Source of the DNA: Pseudomonadota bacterium
GTDB taxonomy: Bacteria; Myxococcota_A; Polyangia; Polyangiales; Polyangiaceae
Length of the DNA: 64,000 nt
Assembly: GCA_023423895.1 (NCBI GenBank)
Contig: JAFAER010000011.1
Span: 162,312 to 226,311 of the forward strand
Direction: 5' to 3'
Each line of letters begins with the position of its first letter. The first letter of the stretch is position 1. Made by a program: the position numbers and the translations under genes. This document shows positions 17,379 to 26,219 of the stretch, piece by piece. The notes under the pieces were generated by a model. It saw nothing but the letters and a program-made list of their open reading frames with translations. It was not told the DNA's origin and made no database searches.

Positions 17379-18815
17379 TCAGGCTGCGGGGTCGGCTTCG
17401 AGCGCGGTCCGGATCAGGGTCGCGACCTGCACGGGGCTCGACTCGTCGACGACACCGAAGACCGCCCGGGCATCGAGGATGTTCACGGCAACCGAGCTGC
17501 ACGCCTCTTCCAGTGGCTGCGCCGCACCTTCGTCCAGTCGGACGGCGATGGCCGCTCCGGCGAGCGCGATCGGCCAGAGAGGCGAATACGCAGGGACGAG
17601 CGGCAGCGCGACGACGTCGAGCTCGACGCCGTCGCCGAGCCGCAGCGTCGCGAGCGAGTGCGGGACGGGCAGGGGCGGCGTCGGATCGGTGGGAGGAACG
17701 ACATCGGCCAGCGAGAGCACCGTATGCCCGAGGATGGCGAGCCGCGCGGCGGTGGCTGCGAACACGAGCCGCGCCGGGCCGGTGAACCCCGCGCTCTTCG
17801 CGCGCGCAGCCGAGGCGCGGACGATGTGGAGCTGGTCGGCTCCGCAGAGCTGGACGCGGGACGATGCGTGGCCGAGCTGCTTGATCCGCCCCTTCGCATG
17901 CAGACGAAGCGCTGCGTCGAGGACGTCGGCATCCGAGTGCGGCAGCTCGTCAAGCAGCTCGTCGAGCAGCGCCGGGACGCGCAGCCGGGTCATCACGTGC
18001 TGATCGATCGCTCTCGAAGCAGCGGGCGACTCGCTGCTGTTGCTGCTGCCGCCGCCGTCTCCTGCGATGAGCGTTCCGTTCGCGAGCGGCCCGAGGCGCG
18101 TCCGAAGCTCGTCGGCCCTTTGCGCGAGCTCGCGTGCCTCCTCGATGAGCGAGCGCGTTGGAACGTTGATCCGGCGCATGATCGCCGGCGCGCCGGGTGC
18201 GAACGTCACCGTGCCCTCTCGTTCGGAGAGCATGCGCGTCACGGCCTTGAGGCCTTCGAGACGCACGTAGACGGCGTCGGCGACCTCGCCCTCGACGAGT
18301 CGGATCTCGCCGGAGCCCTTGGACGTCGATACCGTGAGCGTCCCCGAACGCTTTTCGGTCGCGAGCACCACGAGGAGGTCGGCGAGCTGCGCGTTGTCGA
18401 GCGAGTGCGAGGACGGCGCGAGGCTGAGATCGCGCGGGCTCTCCGACGTCGCGGGCGGGCGGGCGAGCTCGTGGATGCGCGTGACGATGCGGTCGACGTC
18501 CTTGCGGACGATACGCGTATCGCTCGCGGTCGCGTTTTCTACTTCTGCGTCGGACTCGAGAAGGACGATGAGCGGCGGCACCTGCGGCAGCTCGACGGAG
18601 AGCGCGTCGATGACGCCGATGCTGCCCTCTTCGGTAGGCTCGGCCACGTCGCGCGCGGCGATGACCACGTCGTAGGCCCCCGTCTTAGCGCGCTCGCACG
18701 CCATCTGCGAGCCGTTCGCGAGCGAGACCTTGATCCCCCGCTCGCGGAGCGCGCCTGCGAGCTCGGCGAGCGCGTCGACGTCGTGATCGACGAGCAGGAC
18801 TCGGCTAGCCGGCAT
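17379..18815 (-). CDS. Pseudo-receiver DUF4388 (PATAN-type) protein
   Basis: 478 residues. Residues 1-115 have a receiver-like fold (RVLLVDHDVDALAELAGALRE) with the acidic pair kept. At the end of the third strand (YDVVIAARD) the usual phospho-acceptor position carries Ala, with Asp56 two or three places later. Residues about 135-230 match DUF4388 (LADLLVVLATEKRSGTLTVS ... GEIRLVEGEVADAVY), a domain frequent in myxobacterial signalling proteins. The C-terminal half is unassigned. Its start overlaps the stop of the upstream gene (18805-20511) by 11 bases, so the two are translated together. Probably a scaffold or regulator; output unknown. Confidence 0.8.
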   Translation of the reverse strand: MPASRVLLVDHDVDALAELAGALRERGIKVSLANGSQMACERAKTGAYDVVIAARDVAEPTEEGSIGVIDALSVELPQVPPLIVLLESDAEVENATASDTRIVRKDVDRIVTRIHELARPPATSESPRDLSLAPSSHSLDNAQLADLLVVLATEKRSGTLTVSTSKGSGEIRLVEGEVADAVYVRLEGLKAVTRMLSEREGTVTFAPGAPAIMRRINVPTRSLIEEARELAQRADELRTRLGPLANGTLIAGDGGGSSNSSESPAASRAIDQHVMTRLRVPALLDELLDELPHSDADVLDAALRLHAKGRIKQLGHASSRVQLCGADQLHIVRASAARAKSAGFTGPARLVFAATAARLAILGHTVLSLADVVPPTDPTPPLPVPHSLATLRLGDGVELDVVALPLVPAYSPLWPIALAGAAIAVRLDEGAAQPLEEACSSVAVNILDARAVFGVVDESSPVQVATLIRTALEADPAA

Positions 18816-20511
18816 TGGCAGTTCCGACCGCGCTCAGACGCCGTTCGATGACGTCGGCGAGCAAGGGATCTGCAGCGTGTACGCCCTGGAAACGGTCGCC
18901 GACGATGCGCCCGCAGCAGACCCACGTGTTGTGCTCCGCCTCGACGACGATCGCTTCGACGTTGCTGCATCCGGGCTCGGAGCGGACGTCGTGTACGCGC
19001 GGAGCTCCGACCTGGCGTGCAGCTGCAGCAACACCGAGCCCCGGCTGGAGCGTCGTCGTCACGTTCGACTCGCCTCCACGCTGCGCCTCCTTGCAGGCTC
19101 GAGCGGCGAGCGCGAAGAGCGCCGAGCAGGCGACGTCGATCGGATAAGAGGAGCGAGGACCCGCATCGAGCATCGGCCGCGCGAGCAGTGCGTCGACGAC
19201 GTCGGCGAGCGACAAGGCGTCGAGCGAGAGCGCATGGACCGGCGAACGTGCATCGTCGGCGGCGCGCGCACGCGCAGACTTCACGAGGCGGCGCAGCGTG
19301 TTGCCGTCGTGCGGGAAGGTCGCGACGCCGATGGAGACGGGCGGACCTTTGCTCCGCGGCTCCTGCGAGCGCATGGATCCCGTGCCCTTGGGACGCGCGC
19401 GCCGGTCGCCGAGCAGCCGCGCGAGGATTCGGCGGCGGCAGGCCTGGGCGCCGAGGCCGCTCGTCTCCGGTAGGAAGAGAAGGAGGTCTCCGTCCTCGAG
19501 CCCGCACAGCGCGTCGGTCGTACGAACGATGTCGGCGATCTCGCGCGTGGCCTCCTCGCGTCGGTTCGGGCGGTCGCCGGGGATCGTGATCGCGAGGACG
19601 CCGCATCGCCGGTCGTGACGCTGCGCAAGCGTGAGCATGCGGTCGGCGACCGTTCGAAAGTGCTTCGGCGGGAAGATGCGGACGCTCTCGTCGATCGGAT
19701 CCTGCCGATCGACGATCGAGAGCATCGCCGCGGCGAGGTCCGCGAGCTGCGCGATCTCCGGCTCGGCGGCAGCAGGAGCACGGTCGAGGACGAGCATGCC
19801 GATCGGGCCCGCCGCCGCGACGAGCGGGACGACGCGAGCGGCTCGAGCCTGGACGAGGCGCGAGAGATCCGCCGGCGCGCACGTGGATGGAAGGTCGAGC
19901 GCCGTCCCGAGCGACGCGAGCAGGACGCGCTCGCTCTCCTCGTCACCGAACGTCGCGTAGAGCGCCACGCCCTGTGCGGCGCTGAGCTGCGAGACCCCGT
20001 CGACGATCGCCCGGACCGCGTCGGAAGGGGCGGCCCCACGCGCGAATCGAACGAGGCGATCGTATGTCTCGAGCCGCTTTCGCTCGCGCGCAAGCTTCGC
20101 CTCGAGCGAGGTGATCTCGCGCTTGCGAACGTGCTCCGCCTTCACGTCGTTCAAGACGCGCGCGATCGCTTCACCCGTGGGCGGAACGACGAGGACTCCT
20201 CCCGCGCCGAGCGAGAGCGCCTCGGGCCCCCGATCGAGCTCGTGCGGATGCAAGATTGCCTGCACGCGAACGTTCGGCGACAGGCTCGGGAGGTGATGGC
20301 AGAGCGCGAGCGCGGCGCCGCCTTCGACCCGGAGCTCCACGAAGGCGACGTCGATGCGATTTGCCGTGGCGAGCTGAACGGCCTCCTCGACCGACGTTGC
20401 GGACAGGTACACGTCGCCTTCGTCGCGGATGACGTGCGCGAGCGCGCGCTTCACCCCGTCGTCCTCGACCACGACGAGGACACGGAGCGCGGCTGCGCGG
20501 CTCGACGTCAT
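18805..20511 (-). CDS. Pseudo-receiver, GAF-like, degenerate GGDEF protein
   Basis: 568 residues. An N-terminal receiver fold (about 9-122) keeps the acidic pocket EDD, but the phospho-acceptor is replaced by Glu59 (IDVAFVEL). A coiled coil (about 125-150) leads to a GAF-like region (about 155-265). A GGDEF-fold region (about 300-415) still shows RTTD, five residues, then EDGDL where GGDEF should be, and later SIGVATFP. So it is probably not an active diguanylate cyclase, though the RxxD product site is kept. A last domain of about 150 residues is unassigned. The ATG at 20511 overlaps the dapF stop as ATGA. Confidence 0.8.
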   Translation of the reverse strand: MTSSRAAALRVLVVVEDDGVKRALAHVIRDEGDVYLSATSVEEAVQLATANRIDVAFVELRVEGGAALALCHHLPSLSPNVRVQAILHPHELDRGPEALSLGAGGVLVVPPTGEAIARVLNDVKAEHVRKREITSLEAKLARERKRLETYDRLVRFARGAAPSDAVRAIVDGVSQLSAAQGVALYATFGDEESERVLLASLGTALDLPSTCAPADLSRLVQARAARVVPLVAAAGPIGMLVLDRAPAAAEPEIAQLADLAAAMLSIVDRQDPIDESVRIFPPKHFRTVADRMLTLAQRHDRRCGVLAITIPGDRPNRREEATREIADIVRTTDALCGLEDGDLLLFLPETSGLGAQACRRRILARLLGDRRARPKGTGSMRSQEPRSKGPPVSIGVATFPHDGNTLRRLVKSARARAADDARSPVHALSLDALSLADVVDALLARPMLDAGPRSSYPIDVACSALFALAARACKEAQRGGESNVTTTLQPGLGVAAAARQVGAPRVHDVRSEPGCSNVEAIVVEAEHNTWVCCGRIVGDRFQGVHAADPLLADVIERRLSAVGTANAG

Positions 20512-21368
20512 CGAGGGCTGCCCCCGCCCTCGTGATCGCAGCGCTTCGTCTCGACCCGCCCCGAGAACACGTGGCGGGCAGGACCTCGCATGATCGCATG
20601 CCCGTTCGGCGCCATCCGGATGTGGAGCCTGCCGCCTGGGAGCTCGACGCCGACCTCGGTGTCCGCCGGCGACCAGCCCTTCTCCACCGCGACGGCGACG
20701 GTCGCGCACGCGCCGGTCCCGCAGGCCTGCGTGATGCCGCAGCCGCGCTCCCAGACGACGAGGTCGATCTCGGTCGGCGAGCGCACGACCGCGAACTCGA
20801 CGTTCGTGCCGGCGGGGAAGCGAGGATGCCGCTCGACCCGGGGTCCGATGCGCCGGATCTCGTCGAGCGTCGCCGTCCGGCGCGTGATCGCGTGTGGGTT
20901 GCCGGCGTCGCCGAGCGCGAACTCCCAGGGGTCGCCGTCGATGTCGAGCGTCACGTCCGAGGTGAAGCGGACGATGCCCATGTCGACCGTGATGAGCCCC
21001 TGCTCGTCCCGGTCGTCGATCACGCACGGCTTGGTCCCCGCGTCCGTGTCGAACGTGAGCGAGCCCTCGCGTACGCCGAGCTTTCGCGCGACGTGAAGAG
21101 CGACGCAGCGAAGGCCGTTGCCGCACATCTCCGGGATCGACCCGTCCGCGTTGATGACCACCATCCGCCCGGCGGCACCGGCCGTGTTCGGCGGCAGGAC
21201 GAGCAGTACGCCGTCGGCTCCGACCCCGAGCCGCCGGTCGCAGAGCTCACGCGCCTGCTCGACCGAGACCGCGCCGGAATGGTCTGCCTCGACGACGACG
21301 AAGTCGTTCCCGAGGCCTTCATACTTCTCGAAATCGAGGCCTGTGCTCGCGTGGCTCGCCATCACCAT
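20508..21368 (-). CDS. dapF: Diaminopimelate epimerase
   Basis: Converts LL- to meso-diaminopimelate for lysine and peptidoglycan. 286 residues. Both halves of the fold are visible: FEKYEGLGNDFVVVEAD at the start, the first catalytic Cys in PEMCGNGLRCVALH and the second in QACGTGACATVA. Substrate-binding GTNVEFAVV is present. The ATG at 21368 is followed by a second in-frame ATG at 21362. The gene ends in an ATGA overlap with a signalling gene, an uncommon partner. dapA and dapB lie 13 kb away in the same window. Confidence 0.95.
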   Translation of the reverse strand: MVMASHASTGLDFEKYEGLGNDFVVVEADHSGAVSVEQARELCDRRLGVGADGVLLVLPPNTAGAAGRMVVINADGSIPEMCGNGLRCVALHVARKLGVREGSLTFDTDAGTKPCVIDDRDEQGLITVDMGIVRFTSDVTLDIDGDPWEFALGDAGNPHAITRRTATLDEIRRIGPRVERHPRFPAGTNVEFAVVRSPTEIDLVVWERGCGITQACGTGACATVAVAVEKGWSPADTEVGVELPGGRLHIRMAPNGHAIMRGPARHVFSGRVETKRCDHEGGGSPR

Positions 21369-21421
21369 CGCCGCGTCTGACGTTATCACGTCTGACGGAT
21401 GGGCAGCGGCGGAGCGGGAGC

Positions 21422-21763
21422 CTAGCGCGGCTGCGGCGGCAAGAGCCGGGCGAGCAGCGCCTCGGCGTCGAGCCCCGCCGCGAGCTCCACACCCACGTCC
21501 ACAGCCACGAGCTTCTTCTGCGAGGTGTCGCCGCGGAGGATCTGGACGTTCCGTCGAGGAACGTCGAGCGCCCGGGCGAGCACCCGCACCAGCTCCTCGT
21601 TCGCCGCCCCGTCCACGGGCGGCGCGGCGAGCGCGACCTCGAGGGCGCCTTCGCGTGGGCCGACGATGCGGCTCTTCTTCGCGCGAGGTTTGGCGTGCAC
21701 CTCGAACCGGATCGCACCGTCTTTCTCGCTGAGCTTGATCGACACGCCCTCTTGCCCCCACAT
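21422..21763 (-). CDS. DUF167 (YggU-type) protein
   Basis: 113 residues. Matches the small DUF167 family by KPRAKKSRIVGPREGALEVA, the loop APPVDGAANEELVRVLA, and RRNVQILRGDTSQKK. Family members are widespread, small and of uncertain biochemical role. Start choice is uncertain: ATG at 21763 or a GTG at 21745 behind a G-rich tract, which would begin with VSIKLSE as many members do. Its 5' end lies only 19 bp from the divergent aroC start, so each promoter must overlap the other gene. dapF follows 53 bp downstream. Confidence 0.85.
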   Translation of the reverse strand: MWGQEGVSIKLSEKDGAIRFEVHAKPRAKKSRIVGPREGALEVALAAPPVDGAANEELVRVLARALDVPRRNVQILRGDTSQKKLVAVDVGVELAAGLDAEALLARLLPPQPR

Positions 21764-21782
21764 CTGGCAGAGTAGCGAGAGC

Positions 21783-22949
21783 ATGTCACGTCTTCGCTGG
21801 CTCACCACGGGCGAATCGCACGGCCCGCGTCTCGTCGCTGTCGTGGAAGGGATTCCGGCCGGGCTCTCGCTTCTTGCCGAGCACGTCGACGAACATCTCG
21901 CGCGACGGCAGCGCGGCTACGGGCGCGGCGGTCGGATGAAGATCGAGACCGATCGCGTCGAGTTCACCGGCGGCGTCCGCAACGGCGAGACCCTCGGGTC
22001 GCCGATCGCGATGACCATTCAGAATCGCGATCACCAGAGCTGGCTCGACCGTATGGGCGCCGGCCCGCTGCCTGCGACGCCGGAGCCGCTGACCCGCCCT
22101 CGGCCCGGGCACGCGGACCTCGCGGGCGGCCTCAAGTACGACCGCCACGACCTGCGCGACATCCTCGAGCGCGCCAGCGCCCGTGAGACGGCGTCGAGGA
22201 CCGCGGTCGGAGCCGTTTGCCGCCGCATGCTGGCGGAGATCGGCATCGACATCTTCGCGCACGTCGTCGCCATCGGTCCGGTCGAGGCGCAGCGGCCCGC
22301 CGTCTCTACGGCGGAGCTCGCCGAGCGCGCGCGCGCATCGGACCTCGCCTGCGCCGACCCCGAGGCCGAAGAGAAGATGAAGGAGGCGATCCGGGACGCC
22401 GCCCACGCGGGTGACACGCTCGGCGGCGTCTTCGAGGTGATCGCGACCGGAGTCCCGCCGGGCCTCGGGGCGCACGTGCAGTGGGATCGCAAGCTCGACG
22501 GTCGTCTCGCCCAGGCGCTCATGAGCATCCAGGCGATCAAGGCCGTCGAGATCGGCGACGGCTGGCTCGCGGCGCGGTCGCGAGGCTCGCAAGTGCACGA
22601 CGCCATCGACTACGACGCGAGCGGCCGGCACTTCACGCGGCCGACGAATCGTGCCGGTGGGCTCGAGGGCGGCATCTCGAACGGCGAGAACGTCGTGTGC
22701 CGGGCGGCGATGAAGCCGATCGCCACGCTGAAGAAGGCGCTGCCGAGCATCGACGTCGGCACGAAAGAGTCGTTCGCTGCCGCCCACGAGCGGAGCGACA
22801 TCTGCGCGGTGGCCGCGGCTTCCATCGTCGGCGAGGCGATGGTCGCCATCACCATCTGCGACGCGATCCTCGAGAAGTTCGGCGGCGACTCGATGCGCGA
22901 GCTCGTCCGCAACATCGCGGGTTACCGCGAGCAGGTCGCGGAGTTCTGA
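21783..22949 (+). CDS. aroC: Chorismate synthase
   Basis: Last step of the shikimate pathway, turning 5-enolpyruvylshikimate-3-phosphate into chorismate with reduced FMN. 388 residues. Signatures present: WLTTGESHGPRLVAVVEG at the N-terminus, RRQRGYGRGGRM, RPGHADLAGGLKY, ERASARETASRTA and the C-terminal AAHERSDICAVAAA. The ATG at 21783 begins the conserved SRLRWLTTGESH. Its stop overlaps the next start as TGATG, so it is translationally coupled to the aroK-aroB fusion. Confidence 0.96.
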   Translation: MSRLRWLTTGESHGPRLVAVVEGIPAGLSLLAEHVDEHLARRQRGYGRGGRMKIETDRVEFTGGVRNGETLGSPIAMTIQNRDHQSWLDRMGAGPLPATPEPLTRPRPGHADLAGGLKYDRHDLRDILERASARETASRTAVGAVCRRMLAEIGIDIFAHVVAIGPVEAQRPAVSTAELAERARASDLACADPEAEEKMKEAIRDAAHAGDTLGGVFEVIATGVPPGLGAHVQWDRKLDGRLAQALMSIQAIKAVEIGDGWLAARSRGSQVHDAIDYDASGRHFTRPTNRAGGLEGGISNGENVVCRAAMKPIATLKKALPSIDVGTKESFAAAHERSDICAVAAASIVGEAMVAITICDAILEKFGGDSMRELVRNIAGYREQVAEF

Positions 22950-24532
22950 TGCGCAGCGTGGTGCTCAGCGGGTTCATGGCGACCGGCAAGAGCACGGTCG
23001 GCCGTCTCGTTGCCGCCGAGCTCGGTATGCGGTTCGTCGACACGGACGCGCTCATCGCGGACGAGTCCGGCATGTCCGTGGGCGAGCTCTTCGCGAAAGA
23101 GGGCGAAGCTCGCTTCCGCGACCGCGAGAAGCGCATCATTCTTCCGCTCCTCGCTGACGGCATCGCGCGGGTCGTCTCTTTCGGCGGCGGCTCGATGACG
23201 ATCCCGCGCGTCCGCCACACGGCACTGGAAGCCGCGACGGTGATCACGCTGACCGCGACGCCGGAGACGATCGCCGGGCGAGCGCAGGCGCACGGGAACA
23301 CGGTGTCCGAGCGCCCGAACCTCGGGGCGGCCTCGGTCGTGGATCGGGCGCGCGATCTGCTCGCGCTGCGGAGAGAAGCCTACGGCGAATGCCACGCGTC
23401 GATCGCGACCGACGGGCAAGCTCCGGAGCAGCTTGCAGCGCGGATCGTGGAGCTCGCTCGCCGCGACGCCGTCGCGATCCCGCTCGGTACGCGCTCGTAC
23501 GTCGTCGAGCTCGCGGCAGGTCAGCCGGACGTGCTCGCCCGAGCACTTCGCGAGCTCGCTCCGTCGAGCCTCGTCACCGTGACGGACGAGAACCTCGTGA
23601 CGATGCGCGGCGCATTCCTCGACACGGCGCTCGAGCCGCTCGGCCTGCGCGAGACGCGGATCGTCCTCCAGCCCGGGGAGAGGCACAAGACGCTCGCGTC
23701 GATCGCGCGCGTGTGGGACGCGGCCCTCTCGGCCGGCATCGATCGCCAGGCCGTCGTCGTCGCGTTCGGCGGCGGCGTCGTCGGTGACCTCGCGGGCTTC
23801 GCGGCTTCGACCCTGCTTCGCGGCGTCCGGTGCGTGCAGGTGCCGACGACCCTCCTGTCGATGGTGGACTCGTCGGTCGGCGGCAAGACCGGCTTCGACC
23901 ACGCCGCGGGAAAGAACCTCCTCGGCGCCTTCTTTCAGCCGTCGCGCGTCGTGCTCGACCTCGAGCACCTCAAGACGCTTCCGCCGCGGCAGCGTGCGGC
24001 GGGGCTCGCGGAGGTCGTGAAGATCGCGCTCGTGCGCGATCTGGCGTTGCTCGAGCTGCTCGAGTCGAACGCCGAAGCGATCGCGCGGGGCGACCGCTCC
24101 GTCCTGCGCGACGTCGTGCGCGCGTCCGTCATCGCAAAGATGCGTGTCGTTCGAGAGGACGAGCACGAGACCGGCGTGCGAGCGCTCCTCAACCTCGGCC
24201 ACACCGTCGGGCACGCCCTCGAGAGCCATGGCGGCTACGCGCGATGGCTCCATGGTGAGGCCGTGGCCATCGGTACCGTGCTCGAGATCGCTGCTGCGGA
24301 GCGCCTCGGGCTCAGCCCCGCGGGCATGGTCGAGCGTGCTGCGGCGCTGCTCTCCCGCTTCGGTCTCCCCACGACTGCCGATCCCGCCGAGGTCGCGGCG
24401 GCGTGGCCGTACGTGATGAGCGACAAGAAGCGCACCCTCACGGCGGTGAAGCTGCCGGTGGTGACGGCGCCCGGTGAAGGTCGCGTCGAGCGCGTCGAGC
24501 TCGAGGCCTTGCGCGAGGCGCTCTCGAGCTGA
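22949..24532 (+). CDS. aroKB: Shikimate kinase / 3-dehydroquinate synthase fusion
   Basis: 527 residues carrying two pathway enzymes. Residues 1-165 are shikimate kinase: P-loop GFMATGKST (8-16), the Asp-containing FVDTDALI, and FGGGSMTIP. Residues about 170-527 are 3-dehydroquinate synthase: GERHKTLASIARVWD, the NAD-binding FGGGVVGDLAGF, VPTTLLSMVDSSVGGKTG, LNLGHTVGHALE with metal-binding His, and MSDKKR near the end. The kinase keeps its active-site motifs, so the fusion looks functional. Known families have these as separate genes or as this fusion in some bacteria. The ATG overlaps the aroC stop. AroB and AroK act at non-adjacent pathway steps. Confidence 0.94.
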   Translation: MRSVVLSGFMATGKSTVGRLVAAELGMRFVDTDALIADESGMSVGELFAKEGEARFRDREKRIILPLLADGIARVVSFGGGSMTIPRVRHTALEAATVITLTATPETIAGRAQAHGNTVSERPNLGAASVVDRARDLLALRREAYGECHASIATDGQAPEQLAARIVELARRDAVAIPLGTRSYVVELAAGQPDVLARALRELAPSSLVTVTDENLVTMRGAFLDTALEPLGLRETRIVLQPGERHKTLASIARVWDAALSAGIDRQAVVVAFGGGVVGDLAGFAASTLLRGVRCVQVPTTLLSMVDSSVGGKTGFDHAAGKNLLGAFFQPSRVVLDLEHLKTLPPRQRAAGLAEVVKIALVRDLALLELLESNAEAIARGDRSVLRDVVRASVIAKMRVVREDEHETGVRALLNLGHTVGHALESHGGYARWLHGEAVAIGTVLEIAAAERLGLSPAGMVERAAALLSRFGLPTTADPAEVAAAWPYVMSDKKRTLTAVKLPVVTAPGEGRVERVELEALREALSS

Positions 24533-24644
24533 CGTAGCCGCTTCACGTTTGTTGCGCAGAAATCGCTGCTGGGATCGATCGCTTCGTCCTGATGGTTACG
24601 TTGCGCGGAGTCGTCCGCCGACATCCGGGCGACGCAAGAGATCC

Positions 24645-25910
24645 ATGCCCTTCATTGTTTCCGATCCTGCTCGAAAGAAGGTTCCAGGCAGCGATGCTGT
24701 CCGCCGTCGACGCGCGTCCGACCGCCCGCAACGTGCCCCGCGCGCCGATGCCGGTGCGGATGCGCTCTCGCTCTACCGCGCGGACGTAGGCGAAGAGGCT
24801 CTGCTCTCGGCCGAAGAAGAGTCGAACATCGGGCGCGCGATCGCCGCGGCGGAGCGTGGCGTGATCGACGCGCTCGTGCAGAGCTCCGCAGGCCGTGTTT
24901 CGCTCGCCGCGCTCGGGCGTGAGCTCGAGTCCGGTGAGGCCGATGTTCGAACCGTGATCCTCAATCCCGACGAGCAGGGCCTCGATCTCCGAGCGCTCCG
25001 TGCGCATCTCGTCGACACGCTCCTCTCCGCTGGCACGAGCACCGACGCGGAGCGCGCCGGTATCGCCGACGCGCTGACGGAAATCCGGCTCAGCCAGTCG
25101 GCGCTCGAGCGTGTCATCGCGGACGTCCGTGGCAGCCGCGTTGCCACGGACGCCGCAGCGTTCGATGCGGTCGAGGCCTCGAGAGCGGAGCTGCAGCGTG
25201 CGAAGAGCCGCCTCGTGCTCGGCAATCTGCGGCTCGTGCTCCACTTCGCGAGGAGGTACCGCAACCAGGGCATCGCGCTGCTCGACCTCGTCCAAGAAGG
25301 CAACGTCGGGCTGATGCGCGCCGCGGACAAGTTCGACTTCCGGCGAGGCTTCCGCTTCAACACGTACGCGTCGTACTGGATCAAGCAGGCGCTCCAGCGC
25401 GCGCTGGTCCACCGCACGTTCCGCATCCCCGTGCACGTCGCGTCCGACCGCCATCGCATCGCGAGGATGCGCGCGCGGTTCGTCGCCTTGAACGAGCGCG
25501 AGCCTACCGTCCCCGAGATCGCGAAGCTGACGGGACTCTCGCACGATCGCGTCCAGTCGATCCTCGATTTTCCGAAGCAGCCCGGGAGCCTCGACGCGCC
25601 GATCGGAGAAGACGGGGAGTCCCGCCTCGGTGACTTCATCCCTTCGGACGCCGCGTCGGCGGAGGACGAGGTCGCGGCGAGCGCGCTCGGCGATCAGCTG
25701 CATGACCTCCTGTCCGAGCTGTCCGAACGTGAGCGCCGCGTCGTGCGTATGCGGTTCGGCATCGGACCCGAACGGGAGCACTCGCTCGAGGAGGTGGGCC
25801 GGGAGCTTTCGCTGACACGCGAGCGCATCCGGCAAATCGAGCGGCGTGCGTTGGAGAAGCTGCGGGTCCGTTCGAAGGATCGCGATCTGCAGAGCTACCT
25901 CCGAGACTGA
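24645..25910 (+). CDS. Sigma-70 family RNA polymerase sigma factor (RpoD/RpoH-like)
   Basis: 421 residues. Region 1.2-like helix (SAEEESNIGRAIAAAE), then a non-conserved insert, region 2 (LVLGNLRLVLHFARRYRNQG, IALLDLVQEGNVGLMRAADKF, FRFNTYASYWIKQALQRA), region 3 (RIARMRARFVALNEREPTVPEIAKLTGL), and region 4 (SERERRVVRMRFGIGP, SLEEVGRELSLTRERIRQIERRALEKLR). No long region 1.1 is present, so it is more likely an alternative group 2/3 factor than the main housekeeping one. The ATG at 24645 has only a weak ribosome site (AAGAG). It lies 112 bp after aroKB and may have its own promoter. Confidence 0.92.
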   Translation: MPFIVSDPARKKVPGSDAVRRRRASDRPQRAPRADAGADALSLYRADVGEEALLSAEEESNIGRAIAAAERGVIDALVQSSAGRVSLAALGRELESGEADVRTVILNPDEQGLDLRALRAHLVDTLLSAGTSTDAERAGIADALTEIRLSQSALERVIADVRGSRVATDAAAFDAVEASRAELQRAKSRLVLGNLRLVLHFARRYRNQGIALLDLVQEGNVGLMRAADKFDFRRGFRFNTYASYWIKQALQRALVHRTFRIPVHVASDRHRIARMRARFVALNEREPTVPEIAKLTGLSHDRVQSILDFPKQPGSLDAPIGEDGESRLGDFIPSDAASAEDEVAASALGDQLHDLLSELSERERRVVRMRFGIGPEREHSLEEVGRELSLTRERIRQIERRALEKLRVRSKDRDLQSYLRD

Positions 25911-25962
25911 CGCCTTGCACGCGTCCTGCATCGCCAAGCGCGAACGGGGAGGAACGTGAGTC

Positions 25963-26184
25963 ATGACGCAGGACGCAGAAGGCTGGGAGGAGACGTCGAC
26001 GTGCGTCGAGTGCGGCGCGGAGCTGTGGCCGGAGCGCGATCGAGCGTTCGCCTGCGGCCCGGACAGCTATCTCTGCTTTGCATGCTCCGAACGGCGTGGA
26101 GGCATCTACGAGGCGAACCACGACCGCTGGTCCGTCCCGCCCGACGTCTCGGGCCTGCCCGACGAGCGCCGGCCGCACCCGTGA
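25963..26184 (+). CDS. Small zinc-ribbon-type protein
   Basis: 73 residues with two CxxC pairs (CVEC and CFAC) about 27 residues apart, flanking DRAFACGPDSYL, which suggests a zinc ribbon. A GGGGAGGAA ribosome site precedes the ATG at 25963. It lies 52 bp after the sigma-factor gene on the same strand. No specific family recognised. Confidence 0.72.
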   Translation: MTQDAEGWEETSTCVECGAELWPERDRAFACGPDSYLCFACSERRGGIYEANHDRWSVPPDVSGLPDERRPHP

Positions 26185-26219
26185 CCCGCGGCGGCGTGCG
26201 TCTTGCGTCGCTGTGATCC

